This document shows, piece after piece, positions 19,301-26,425 of a stretch of 64,000 nt of DNA (its first letter is position 1; each line of letters starts with the position of its first letter). Made by a program: the position numbers and the translations under genes. This DNA comes from Bacillota bacterium (GTDB taxonomy: Bacteria; Bacillota; UBA4882; UBA8346). The stretch is from NCBI GenBank assembly GCA_023401925.1, contig JAEXDA010000044.1:262413-326412 (forward strand). Reading direction: 5' to 3'. The notes beneath the pieces are model-generated. The model worked only from the letters and a program-made list of their open reading frames with translations, had not been told where the DNA came from and did not search any database.

Positions 19301-19783
19301 TCTAGCTTTTGCGTCTCTATAATTTTCGGAGGATAACTCCTGAATATTGTATAGGGGAACCGAACCGAATAGGTTTTTTGCTTCAAGATACGCTTTGAAG
19401 TGATAATCCGTCAAAACGCAAGCCGCGTTTGAATCTTTAAGTATCGGACCAACCTTTTCCGAAATAAGCTCCTGCTGCTCCGGGTCGGTTATCGGAGTCG
19501 GTATGGCAATCACATTCGCATCGAAACAGGCCAGTAATCCGCAAATATAATCCAGTCCTTGAGGTAAAATAAGGATTACTTTCTCCCCGGGCGCGAGTTT
19601 ACGTTGCAAATATTGGCTGATGACTTTGGCTTTATCGGCTAAATCCCTTCCAGTCAAGAAATCTTTCTCGTCGTTTTCTCGATGAAAAGTAAATAATTTC
19701 TTTCTTGAAAAGCGTTGACATTGATCCATAAACCATATTGGGACCCGTTCTGAGGAATTTTCCGGTCCGGGTATATTTTTCAT
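13334..19783 (-). CDS. Hybrid FAAL-polyketide synthase (FAAL-ACP-KS-DH-KR-ACP), trans-AT type
   Basis: A 2149-residue megasynthase. Adenylation domain about 10-575 has P-loop YTSGSTSQPKG (173-183) and FAAL-type core SWMPQFHNFGLFLN (212-225). First ACP has Ser627 in LGLDSIQ. Ketosynthase about 694-1130 has Cys868 (NTACSSS), His1003 (ETHGTG) and His1045 (NIGHCES). A post-KS linker ends in LPTYSFAKERYWLP. Dehydratase about 1310-1595 has His1347 (HRVKGERILPG) and Asp1520 (HPSIMDSALQ). Ketoreductase has NADPH loop TGGAGGLG (1793-1800) and Tyr1936/Asn1940. Second ACP has Ser2097 (YGIDSVM). There is no AT, ER or thioesterase; the AT is supplied by the gene just upstream. All catalytic residues look intact. 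With one module and KR+DH, iterative use would give a polyene; single use gives one alpha,beta-unsaturated extension. ATG follows AGGAGGAGAATGG. Confidence 0.95.
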   Translation of the reverse strand: MKNIPGPENSSERVPIWFMDQCQRFSRKKLFTFHRENDEKDFLTGRDLADKAKVISQYLQRKLAPGEKVILILPQGLDYICGLLACFDANVIAIPTPITDPEQQELISEKVGPILKDSNAACVLTDYHFKAYLEAKNLFGSVPLYNIQELSSENYRDAKARTRNWDDIALLLYTSGSTSQPKGVMLSHGNVRSQAAIGAFQWGISEDSRIVSWMPQFHNFGLFLNILTPLISGASSVIMSPGSFIGKPEDWLMTISRHQATHTGAPNFAFDYCCSAMNPEAVPNLSLHSLQGIICGGEPVRKETYENFQSKFKTVGLGDNVFCPHYGMSETGSLTTLRPGTPMRFLFLDIPSLELRKVKLKNQDKKSKSVTSCGEIDESTQLVIVNPDNCQPCPVGEIGEIWVKSPSVAVGYLNRKQETGDSFSGTLSLTKESGFFRTGDLGFIEDNHLYIVGREKEVIIIHGKNHHPVDIEWTIKKYVPSLSLPVSVFSCDIEEQEKVVVVQEVEVSHTERQLKNFIQSIIAAVSENHGLELYTIQLVAKGSIPRTGSGKIQRKACRNAYLNQTLSVVYQYRQGDVVSPPPREDSPALFDQEIIQTLKQAVFLPVLKSDSPNITEASSLSELGLDSIQYVRISRKIEEVFQIQFPPVLFFKHRSFENLAGYIRGQTAETPVPFTASRLTGTEPLDFSGKSRNEDIAIIGVSCHFPGGAVDPESFWEIILAQKDCITSFSQSRPEILTEDQRYYGGTGESFPEWGGFIGGVDQFDATFFNISPLEAESMDPQQRKLLELTWSVIEDGGYNPLQIAGEKIGLFVGVHNNDYADLVIRRPELMKTYGAYLDSGLHFGMIANRVSRWFDFHGPSEIVNTACSSSLVAVHHAVRSIQQGESNLAIAAGINIILTSRVHRACHRGGMLSKDGRCKTFDRSANGIVRSEGYGALLLKPYGQAVRDGDPIYGMIKKAVINHDGQSNSLRAPNMNAQRELIKSAYEDPNRTPETVSYIETHGTGTSLGDPIEIQALREAFQEINPKIPYSLCGLGTAKTNIGHCESASGIAGVIKVLMSMKHQTLPGIIHFNQLNPYIHLKNSPFHIVEKNQEWNRRKDSGGRDIPNRAGISSFGLGGVNAHVVVEEYIPSVTEPSISGIEAKEKTVIIPISAKTKQCLRSSVQKLQAFLRRSEVDIEKVAYTLQTGRAAMEERIVFVINGIPELLQKMADFEQGKELIGNCWQGYRKQNPESSESGEETRELIRKWVAQGERGLGKVAQHWSQGGAVDWNLLYGGIKPHRIHLPTYSFAKERYWLPENRNPIQEAIPTNALTFIHPLLQQNTSNLSGLRFSSIFTGREFFLADHRVKGERILPGVAYLEMARAAVIQAVGGMEESRTTIRLKNIVWTRFIRVGEQPVRVNIGLFPERNGEIAYEVSCVTGNSPNNPSVDSRGRAELCSKTDIPTLDLSSVKAGCNQTVLFSTEVYEAFKKAGILYGPGHQGIKELYIGKGKILAQLSLPESLSTTQDQYFLHPSIMDSALQAFIGLKGFDDPKLSLPFAMEELEIIDKSTFSMWAYLRIREDQPIEGETQQIDIDLCDDQGMIRVRMKGVSFKAAEEKAGLAETMGTLMLEPVWRERNNLLPPEIIFPDYSRHLVILCEMPMGAENRIAGEMPEVRCIHFQSERLEIEKRFQSYACQALEEIQRELSHRQTGKVLVQIVVPHWGEGEIFQGLAGLLKTAGIENPKFVGQVIAIEDPLKIIETLRENSCIPDDGQIRYCQGQRYVLEWNEMEKSHEKGTMPWKDRGIYLITGGAGGLGMIFAREIADQAKNVNLILTGRSPLSAEKQNRIQKLEALGAKVVYKSVDVSNREAVNGLIRSIREEFKGLDGIIHSAGVIKDNYIIKKSPGEVEEVLAPKVAGLVNIDQASRDLQLDLVILFSSIAGSLGNAGQADYSMANAFMDAYAEYRNRLVESGQRQGWTLSVNWPLWKDGGMHMEAETAKMMMENTGMVAMESSAGIQALYEGFSSGKSRMMVLEGRLERLKHRLTPGTTATENAPADSKGKNEAGLGVLGMGGDELREKTENYLKNLISKAINLPAGRIPADAPFEEYGIDSVMMLELNVRLEKIFGTLSQTLFYEYQTLKDLTGYFLEAHRDRLLSLLEIENE

Positions 19784-19840
19784 CCATTCTCCTCCTTAAG
19801 GCCTAAGGTTACCTGAAACCTTATGTTCAATCACTTTACG

Positions 19841-20824
19841 CTAAGTTTTCGTTTTTTCCTTCTTTGATGTCTCTTGAACGAGGTCTAGAATCATTTTTAA
19901 ATTTTTCAATTCTTGATCGAATGGTGTTATGATCGCGCAAAACTGGGACGAAGAATCCGTCCCAAGATTATATTTGACAAAAGTGGCCAAGGTTCCTGAG
20001 GGTCCAAGATCCAAATAGAGGTAATCCCCTTGCATTTCTAACTCCTGAATCGTTTTTTGAAACCGGATCGGGTTTCGAACAACCCTCCAGAAATAATCGC
20101 CGGAAATCTCAGGGATCTCAGTTCCAAATAAACAAGAGATGAATGGTATCTTGGGTTTTTGAAGCGATATGGTTTTTAAATAATCCCTGCAGATTGGGGC
20201 GGCCGGATCAATGCATGCAGAATGAAAACCGAAAGAGACCGGCAATAATAAGGAAATAATTTCCTTGCTTTTTAAAAAGTCGGCAATTTCAACTATTTTT
20301 TTATTTTTCCCGGAAATGACGAAATGGGAATGGAAATTGATTGAGGCGATCTCGGTCTCCTCAAATAATTGAGGATTGTCATCATAAAGAGCGGGATTAC
20401 CGACTATCGTCAGCATACTGCTATTTTGACAGACATCTTCCAAGGTTTCCGCCTGTTTTAAGAGGCATTCGATACTCTCTTCAAGTCCCATAACACCAGA
20501 AAGGGCGGCGGCTGTGAATTCTCCCAAACTGGCTCCCAGAACATAATCAGGCTTAACGCCGCTTTCCAACAAAACTTGGGCCAGAGAATATTCCAGCATA
20601 AAAATAGCCGGACTGGTAAACAAAGTCCGACGAAACGGTTCTTCTTTTCGCTTCTTCGGATTATAAATTTCATCAATAATGGATACAGCGATTTTTCGCT
20701 TAACCCTATCATCGATTGTAATCATCCAATTGCGAAAAGTGGAATTCTGATGAAACAATTCTCTTCCCATATGATAATATTGGGAGCCCTGCCCTGAAAA
20801 CATGAATATGATTGGTTTACCCAT
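19841..20824 (-). CDS. Free-standing acyltransferase (malonyl-CoA:ACP transacylase) for the PKS
   Basis: A 327-residue FabD-like transacylase. N-terminal IIFMFSGQGSQYYHMGREL is the family signature. Nucleophile Ser99 sits in VLGASLGEFTAAALSG and the catalytic His201 in PVSFGFHSACIDPAA. It is encoded 58 bases before the synthase that lacks an AT domain, the usual arrangement of trans-AT systems, so it should load malonyl units on the synthase ACPs. The residue before the active Ser is Ala instead of the common His (GHSLGE), a tolerated variant. ATG follows AAAGGATACTTATA. Confidence 0.92.
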   Translation of the reverse strand: MGKPIIFMFSGQGSQYYHMGRELFHQNSTFRNWMITIDDRVKRKIAVSIIDEIYNPKKRKEEPFRRTLFTSPAIFMLEYSLAQVLLESGVKPDYVLGASLGEFTAAALSGVMGLEESIECLLKQAETLEDVCQNSSMLTIVGNPALYDDNPQLFEETEIASINFHSHFVISGKNKKIVEIADFLKSKEIISLLLPVSFGFHSACIDPAAPICRDYLKTISLQKPKIPFISCLFGTEIPEISGDYFWRVVRNPIRFQKTIQELEMQGDYLYLDLGPSGTLATFVKYNLGTDSSSQFCAIITPFDQELKNLKMILDLVQETSKKEKTKT

Positions 20825-20917
20825 TATAAGTATCCTTTACGGCCCTTCATGAATCACATTAATTTTATCCAAAAACAACTGCAGGGGGTCTCTTTTATTG
20901 CCCGGGGTCAAAGATCA

Positions 20918-21568
20918 TCAACTCCCCTCCTTAAAAAAGGTTGCGGGAAATTTTTCGGTGATTGCCCCGAATGCGATCTGGTTCTGATAGATTAAATAGG
21001 TTCTTGACAATATCGGCGTCTGAGGCTGTATATCAAAGTAAGGTATCAGTGATTGAGCGGACTCGACTTTGTAATCAATCACTTCCCGATAAGTTTCGAG
21101 TTTTTCCTCCCTCCACATCAATCCAACCGGCTGATCGGTTTCCAGAAGCTTATATTGAATCGAACGGGAAAGCAATTGAAACACAAAAACTGATTCACAA
21201 TAAACATAATTTCGAGTTTTACCACAAAGTAAAATGTCTCTTTTCAACACCGGAGTATCCGGGGAGCAAAGTAACTCTTCCGATTTTCCGCTAGGCACTA
21301 TTTCCTGCCGAATTTTTTTAACTTTGATCATTTCTCCGGTGTAAAGTTTCAAAAGATTGGTGACTGTCCCATCCGTGGTTAAAAGAATTTTTTGAAATAA
21401 ACTTAAGGAGTTATCGCCAATCATTGTTTCGGCCATTAAATTTTCTTGTAAGGACAAAATAGTGAGCCTCCATATTTTCAATAAACGTTGATTGATTTTA
21501 ATTCTTTCAAGTAAGGATTGGTATCGCCGGCTTAATACCTCTGCCGTTTGAGTGATGAGTTTGAACAT
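20918..21568 (-). CDS. DUF98/Rv2949c-like chorismate pyruvate-lyase
   Basis: A 216-residue protein whose features fit the chorismate lyase family that makes 4-hydroxybenzoate. The core has ILLTTDGTVTNLLKLYTGE, LKRDILLCGKTRNYVYCESV, then TDQPVGLMWREEKLETYREV, and finally RTYLIYQNQIAFGAITEKFP. The order and spacing match what I recall of Mycobacterium Rv2949c (ANGTLTRVLN, QRYIIL...AAES, DPLGEVM..HIETFKEE, RRYRVI..PIMVVTEHF). No signal peptide is present. It lies within the polyketide operon, upstream of the AT, so 4-hydroxybenzoate is a plausible starter or precursor. Assignment is from pattern memory, not a search. Confidence 0.75.
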   Translation of the reverse strand: MFKLITQTAEVLSRRYQSLLERIKINQRLLKIWRLTILSLQENLMAETMIGDNSLSLFQKILLTTDGTVTNLLKLYTGEMIKVKKIRQEIVPSGKSEELLCSPDTPVLKRDILLCGKTRNYVYCESVFVFQLLSRSIQYKLLETDQPVGLMWREEKLETYREVIDYKVESAQSLIPYFDIQPQTPILSRTYLIYQNQIAFGAITEKFPATFFKEGS

Positions 21569-21608
21569 AGTTTCATCAATATGCTGATTACACCGATTTT
21601 CCGGGAGG

Positions 21609-22348
21609 TTATTTTTTAGTTAATCCTAACAACCTCTTTGCATTATCACACAAGATTTTTTGCTTCTCAATTTCCAAAATAGGTAAGGCGTTTAAATGGT
21701 TGATTTCTATTTTTCCATTGCTCCATGGCGAATCGGAAGCAAATAACACTTTATCGGCGCCGTGGTTTTTGACGATTCTCAAAAATTGTTCCTGCTTATA
21801 GTGGTCAAAACCCATTGAGGTATCCAGATAAATATTTTTACCCACCAGATACTTTTCAACATCATCCCACTGGTCATATCCGCCCAAATGTGCGGCAATG
21901 ATAATACCGCCCTTCATCGCATCAACAATTCTTGCGAATTGTCTTGGACTGCTTTTGTAAGGCACCGGCATGCCGGGATCAGCCCCGGCATGATATAAAA
22001 TCATTAAACCCTTACTTAAGGCATAGTCGTAAATTTTCAGCATTTTAGGCTCATCAATGCTGAAGTTTTGATATTCCGCGTGAAATTTAAGGCCTTTCAG
22101 ACCTAAGCCGACCACGAAATCGATATCCCGTTTATAATCGTCGGTATAGGGATAAATGCCGCCGAAGGAAATGATGCGATCCGAGCAAATACTTCTAGCC
22201 CACTCATTGGTTTTTTGAGTTTGGGATTGTTTGGTGACAACCGGCTGGATACCGGAGTATAGATATAGTTGATATTTGCTAAAATAGTGTCCAGCGCTTT
22301 CTCAGCCAAATCATCCGGAAAAGCATGCGTATGAAAATCAATAACCAT
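21609..22348 (-). pseudogene. Amidohydrolase-2 family protein, frameshifted and internally deleted
   Basis: The N-terminal frame starts MVIDFHTHAFPDDLAEKALD, with the metal-binding HxH, and runs to YIYTP near 22260. The rest continues in another frame (QPVVTKQSQTQKTNEWAR, then GLKGLKFHAEYQNF, IAAHLGGYDQW and a final LFASDSPW). A segment of roughly 30 residues expected between the two parts is missing, and the frame changes at the join (about 22245-22262). The family includes ACMSD/resorcylate-type decarboxylases and hydrolases. All metal ligands remain split over two frames, so no active enzyme is expected. It lies in the polyketide operon, whose other genes appear intact. Confidence 0.85.
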
Positions 22349-22509
22349 TTGTTATGCCTCGTTTCCTTTGCCCCAGGAACCCAAAGGTGCTGACGCCCTC
22401 CGCGCAAAAATAAATAGGCGGCGAATTGGAACCAATCTGATTTATCTTATAAACCATGTTATCTTAAACCTCGATCCGGCAAGTTTAAATGCGACTGAGG
22501 TTTTTGGGG

Positions 22510-23151
22510 TTACTTGCCGGATTCAAGTCGGGTTACCGGCATCAATAAAATACCGGCTACATTCTTCCTCCCCCAAAAATCAACCAGCCATTTGGAGTCA
22601 GGATGCTCCAGGACCGCTCCTTCATCCAATATCCGTCCTAGATTTTGGGGATTATTCATCTTCCTTTTTAAATCGGATGGCTGAAACCCTGAAATAATAT
22701 CCCGGGTTTTTCTGCCCACCGCAATTCGATAATTACGCAATTCCTCCATATTAAGGCGCGAACTAAAATCAATGATCTCTTCATCGGTCATTGCATTTCC
22801 CGTATCCACAACCTGTACATTCATTTTTTCCAACCATTTTTCAGTATGAATTACTTGAGCTAGGCTAGCCACCAAAATATTCATGGTGGTATCTTCAATT
22901 CTTGTTAAATGCCATAAATTCCAGGCAATCGTTACATCTTTCAAAGTCGGTTTGCAGCGAAATGTCTTTTCATCCAAGCCTTCCCACAATTCATCTTCAA
23001 AGGTTGATGTTTTACTGGATGACATCTCTGATGAATGAACCATGGCATGGAGTTCCAGGCATAAATTGATGGCTTCTTCAAATCTTTCCGGTTTTAAAAC
23101 TATGCTCTTCAATAGTTGATGCCGCTCACCCCAGGCTTTTTGATTGATCAT
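22510..23151 (-). CDS. DinB-like (DUF664-type) four-helix protein
   Basis: A 213-residue protein. The segment TIAWNLWHLTRIEDTTMNILV (residues about 75-95) carries the HxxxxED-type pattern of DinB/YfiT-like metal-binding bundles, followed by a long helical part and MTDEEIIDFSSRLNMEELRN. Many members are thiol-dependent S-transferases or of unknown function. Its ATG overlaps the stop of the tautomerase gene by four bases, so the two are translationally coupled. A role in the polyketide cluster is possible but not shown by the sequence. Confidence 0.65.
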   Translation of the reverse strand: MINQKAWGERHQLLKSIVLKPERFEEAINLCLELHAMVHSSEMSSSKTSTFEDELWEGLDEKTFRCKPTLKDVTIAWNLWHLTRIEDTTMNILVASLAQVIHTEKWLEKMNVQVVDTGNAMTDEEIIDFSSRLNMEELRNYRIAVGRKTRDIISGFQPSDLKRKMNNPQNLGRILDEGAVLEHPDSKWLVDFWGRKNVAGILLMPVTRLESGK

Positions 23152-23549
23152 TTTTTATTCCTTACGGTCATGGGGATGCCATCCAACCCCCAGGCGTCAG
23201 GATTCAATTCATCCATGATAAAATAATTGGCCTCTTCCGAGTTGCCTAAAATATCGATCATCAAATTTTTAGTTTCTTGCATCATTTTGGCCATTTCTTC
23301 CGGATTGCTGGTTCCCTTGGAAATCTTGATGTTGACAAAGGATACCTTACGGTTGTCATCATTCAGCTCTTCAAGGGTTTTCCCACCGATGGCCCATTGA
23401 TTCTTTTCCAATTCGTCAACGGTTATCACCGTAAAATCTCTTTTTCTTCCCATTACGTTTACAATTAATTCAGTCAAGCCCTTCATGATATTCTGTCTTT
23501 GTTCCGGAGTGGTTTGTCCTTTCACAAGCTTTAAATTAACAAACGGCAT
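23148..23549 (-). CDS. Fused double 4-oxalocrotonate-tautomerase-like protein
   Basis: A 133-residue protein made of two tautomerase-superfamily units in tandem. The first starts MPFVNLKLVKGQTTPEQRQN with catalytic Pro2 (Pro1 after Met removal). The second starts at about residue 69 with SFVNIKISKGTSNPEEMAKM, where Ser replaces the proline. Ordinary 4-OT proteins are single 60-residue units forming hexamers; fused pairs form trimers. Only the first unit can use the N-terminal proline. It is the first long gene of the polyketide operon, with an AGGAGG site that also contains the end of a 35-codon ORF. Confidence 0.85.
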   Translation of the reverse strand: MPFVNLKLVKGQTTPEQRQNIMKGLTELIVNVMGRKRDFTVITVDELEKNQWAIGGKTLEELNDDNRKVSFVNIKISKGTSNPEEMAKMMQETKNLMIDILGNSEEANYFIMDELNPDAWGLDGIPMTVRNKK

Positions 23550-23555
23550 TTTTTA

Positions 23556-23663
23556 TTACCTCCTGTTTTTTAATATTCCCCTATGCAAACAAGTTGTATC
23601 GGATGAACAAAGCCACCCATAGGTTTTATATTTTTCAGCGAGGGTGCGTCTTATCGTAATCAT
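23556..23663 (-). CDS. 35-residue ORF preceding the tautomerase, possible leader peptide
   Basis: ATG at 23663 follows a strong AAAGGAG site. The peptide starts MITIRRTLAEKYKTYGWLCS and its TAA stop follows directly on the AGGAGG Shine-Dalgarno of the tautomerase. That geometry suggests translational coupling or a regulatory leader for the operon. No family is recognised. Confidence 0.45.
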   Translation of the reverse strand: MITIRRTLAEKYKTYGWLCSSDTTCLHRGILKNRR

Positions 23664-24014
23664 AAACTGACTCTCCTTTTCACGATGAAGTGGCCCCGTT
23701 TCTGATTTTCCCAAAACCTGCCGGCAACCCCGACTTCATAACCCGAGCTTTTGCATATCGAACCCAATTGAATCTTGAAAAATTCTATACAATATGTGCA
23801 ATTCCTTCCTTATCCAAGGACGAAAATCCGATTAACGCTGTTACTGTTTTATGTAACTCAACCACCACCGGCTAACGAACCGGACAATTCAAACCCAAAG
23901 ATCAAGCACTCTGCCAAAGCCGGGGTCTAAATCCCGTGGAGACAATCAAAAAAGCGAAGATCCCGGTTTCCCGTTGCCTTCGCCTTATTTGTTCCGGATT
24001 CAATCATTGAAAAC
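23664..24014. other. Intergenic region between GH3 gene and polyketide operon
   Basis: It holds the GH3 terminator at 23949-23983 and, presumably, the polyketide operon promoter. A 61-codon plus-strand frame at 23690 has no ribosome site. Nothing else was recognised. Confidence 0.5.
23949..23983 (-). terminator. Terminator of the GH3 gene
   Basis: On the minus strand GCGAAG pairs with CTTCGC across an 18-base loop and is followed by six U. It lies 32 bases after the GH3 stop. Confidence 0.65.
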
Positions 24015-26198
24015 TTACCTCACCACTAACCTCGTCTTTAAAAGATCCTGATCCCTGGAGCTCGAACCGACCATCACCGTAAATTCGCCCGGTTCAATCA
24101 TATACTTTTCTTCCGAAGTCACGATAAATAAATCCAAAGTGGATAATGGGATTTCAACCCTTTTGGTTTCACCTTTTCGAACCTCAACCTTTGTAAATCC
24201 TTTCAACTGTTTCACCGGAGTAACCACCGAACTCACCATATCTTCCACGTAAAGTTGAACCGTCTCCATTCCGTCAACCGCTCCGCTATTGGTGACATCA
24301 ACCTGAACCGTAACAGAATCTCCGGGCAGGCAATGATCTTTGGACAGGGTTAGGTTGCCATAGCGAAAACTGGTATAGGATAATCCATACCCAAAGCTGA
24401 AAAGGGGAGAATCCGGCATGTCCATATATCGGGCAGGGCCGTGCCAACCGGGAAGCTGATTGTAATAAACAGGGAGTTGCCCGGTATGGTAGGGGAAAGA
24501 TATACTCAGTTTACCACTGGGGTTAATCTCTCCAAATAAAATTTCAGCCGCGGCTTGTCCTCCCAAAGCCCCGGAATTAAAAGTCTCCAGAATCGCATCG
24601 GCTTGCTCCGCTACCTCGGGGATGGCTAGAGGTTTCCCATTCACCAATATGACAACCAGCGGTTTGCCTAACTCTTTCAACCGTTTGACCAACAATGATT
24701 GAGCACCGGAGAGACTTAAATCCGCCCGATCCTTGATCTCGCCGTTTTGGGCCAGGCAATCGCCGATAACTGCAATGACGACCTCAGCCCCGGATGCCAG
24801 TTCTACCGCCGCTGCGATATTCTGAGAATCAGCATCCATAATATCGCAGCCTTTGTCATACGAAACCTCAATTCCTCTTGCTTCAGCCAGTCTCTTGATT
24901 CCGGCCAGCATGGTCTGGCATGGAGCCAACGGTACCGCATGGGGATTGGGATCGGGATGGGAGAAGAACGTCCAATCTCCGAACTGGGCCTGGATATCGT
25001 CGGCGTTGGGGCCGATCACGGCAATTCGTTTCAAATGGCTGCTAAGAGGAAGCGTATGATTTTCATTCTTCAAAAGCACCATGGACTCCCGGGTGATCTG
25101 CAAATTTTTCTCTAGGTGTTCAGGACAATTAAAGATCGCAGCATTAGCACTAAATTGAGCCCGGCGTTTTTGATCGAAAAGGCCTAGTGAAAATTTAACG
25201 GCCAAAATCCGCTTTACCGATTCATTGATATAACTCTCGGGAAAAAGCCCTTTTTGGGCCAACTTGACTGCAGAGTCATAAAAATCGTTGGTATTCATAA
25301 TCATATCATTACCGGCCACCACGGCTTTTTGAGTGGCCTCATCCATATCTAAAGCCAGATGCTGAGTCGTAACCAGACTACCGGTATTATTCCAATCCGT
25401 TACTACAAAACCCTTGAAGCCAATCTCTTCTTTTAATATTTTCCGTAATATTTTAGGGTTTGCCGACACCGGAGTTCCGTCGATGGACTGATACCCGGCC
25501 ATAAAAGTCGCGCATCCGGCCTCTACAGCCTTTTGAAAAGGCGGCAAAAAGATGGAGCGGATACTCCGGAAGGAGACCTCGGAATCGTATGAATCACGTC
25601 CACCGGTGCTTTCGCCGTAAGCTAAAAAATGCTTGGCGCAGGCCAGGATGCTGTCCGGTTCAGCCAAAGATTTTCCCTGATAGCCTTTGATAATCGCCGC
25701 TCCTAGGACTCCGATTAAATACGGATCCTCTCCGAAGGTTTCATCGATCCGGCCCCACCGCAAATCCCGGCCAATACACAAAACCGGGGAAAAAGTCCAG
25801 TGAAGACCATCCGCTGCAACTTCCCGGGCGGTAACCCGCCCGACTGTTTCCAGCGAGCTTTCATTCCAACTGCATGACAAGGCCAATTGGGATGGAAATA
25901 CGGTGGCCCGAGTATTGAGGGCATGACCGTGAATGGCATCAATTCCAAACAATATCGGAATCCCATGCGGGGTTGATTCGGTAAGTTCCTGAAGGCGCCG
26001 GGCATTATCACCCAATACATGGAGAAAAGAACCGGCGAATTTTTTCGTAACCCAGTCCTCGGCCTCATTCAGGCTTACCTGGTTGTAGCTGACCTGGAGC
26101 ATTTGACCGATCTTTTCTTCCAGCGACAGTTTGGAAAGTAAGTCGTTAACTCGTTGCTGAGTAGCAAGGGAGGAATTTTGATAGCCAGGCGTCGTCAT
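24015..26198 (-). CDS. GH3 beta-glucosidase, BglX-like
   Basis: A 727-residue glycoside hydrolase family 3 enzyme that removes terminal beta-linked sugars. The (beta/alpha)8 domain holds the KHF substrate motif (189-191) and the nucleophile Asp268 in GFKGFVVTDWNN. The alpha/beta sandwich domain and a C-terminal fibronectin-III-like domain (GMETVQLYVEDM, KQLKGFTKVEV) follow. There is no signal peptide, so it acts on imported oligosaccharides. It has its own sigma-A promoter (26241-26269) and terminator. Partners downstream in metabolism are the GH31 enzyme and ABC transporter at 26.4-31.6 kb. Confidence 0.95.
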   Translation of the reverse strand: MTTPGYQNSSLATQQRVNDLLSKLSLEEKIGQMLQVSYNQVSLNEAEDWVTKKFAGSFLHVLGDNARRLQELTESTPHGIPILFGIDAIHGHALNTRATVFPSQLALSCSWNESSLETVGRVTAREVAADGLHWTFSPVLCIGRDLRWGRIDETFGEDPYLIGVLGAAIIKGYQGKSLAEPDSILACAKHFLAYGESTGGRDSYDSEVSFRSIRSIFLPPFQKAVEAGCATFMAGYQSIDGTPVSANPKILRKILKEEIGFKGFVVTDWNNTGSLVTTQHLALDMDEATQKAVVAGNDMIMNTNDFYDSAVKLAQKGLFPESYINESVKRILAVKFSLGLFDQKRRAQFSANAAIFNCPEHLEKNLQITRESMVLLKNENHTLPLSSHLKRIAVIGPNADDIQAQFGDWTFFSHPDPNPHAVPLAPCQTMLAGIKRLAEARGIEVSYDKGCDIMDADSQNIAAAVELASGAEVVIAVIGDCLAQNGEIKDRADLSLSGAQSLLVKRLKELGKPLVVILVNGKPLAIPEVAEQADAILETFNSGALGGQAAAEILFGEINPSGKLSISFPYHTGQLPVYYNQLPGWHGPARYMDMPDSPLFSFGYGLSYTSFRYGNLTLSKDHCLPGDSVTVQVDVTNSGAVDGMETVQLYVEDMVSSVVTPVKQLKGFTKVEVRKGETKRVEIPLSTLDLFIVTSEEKYMIEPGEFTVMVGSSSRDQDLLKTRLVVR

Positions 26199-26240
26199 GT
26201 TTGTTTCATCCTTTTTAGAGAAATTTTGAATCTGTTTACT

Positions 26241-26269
26241 ATAATATGTCGAATAATCTTTAAAATCAA
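26241..26269 (-). promoter_or_regulatory. Sigma-A promoter of the GH3 gene
   Basis: On the minus strand TTGATT, a 17-base spacer and TATTAT, ending about 42 bases upstream of the start codon. Confidence 0.6.
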
Positions 26270-26301
26270 TTCTATTCTGTTGTTTTTTGATATATTAGTC
26301 A

Positions 26302-26345
26302 AAAACTATTTTAACCCCGACTTATCCGGGGTTAAATAGTTTTTC
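26302..26345 (-). terminator. Terminator after the GH31 gene
   Basis: A long hairpin with AAAAACTATTTTAACCCCG pairing to its complement with one bulged base and a 7-base loop. The A/T-rich lower stem supplies U-tracts on either strand, so it may act in both directions. Confidence 0.8.
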
Positions 26346-26425
26346 ATGGGAATAATTGTCCGCCTGTATGATTATTGCCAACTGCCGGGATGACAGTTAA
26401 AATCATAAAATGATGACTTCCATTT

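Noticed and set aside
23690..23875. 61-codon frame in the polyketide-GH3 gap
   Set aside because: No start signal and no recognisable features.
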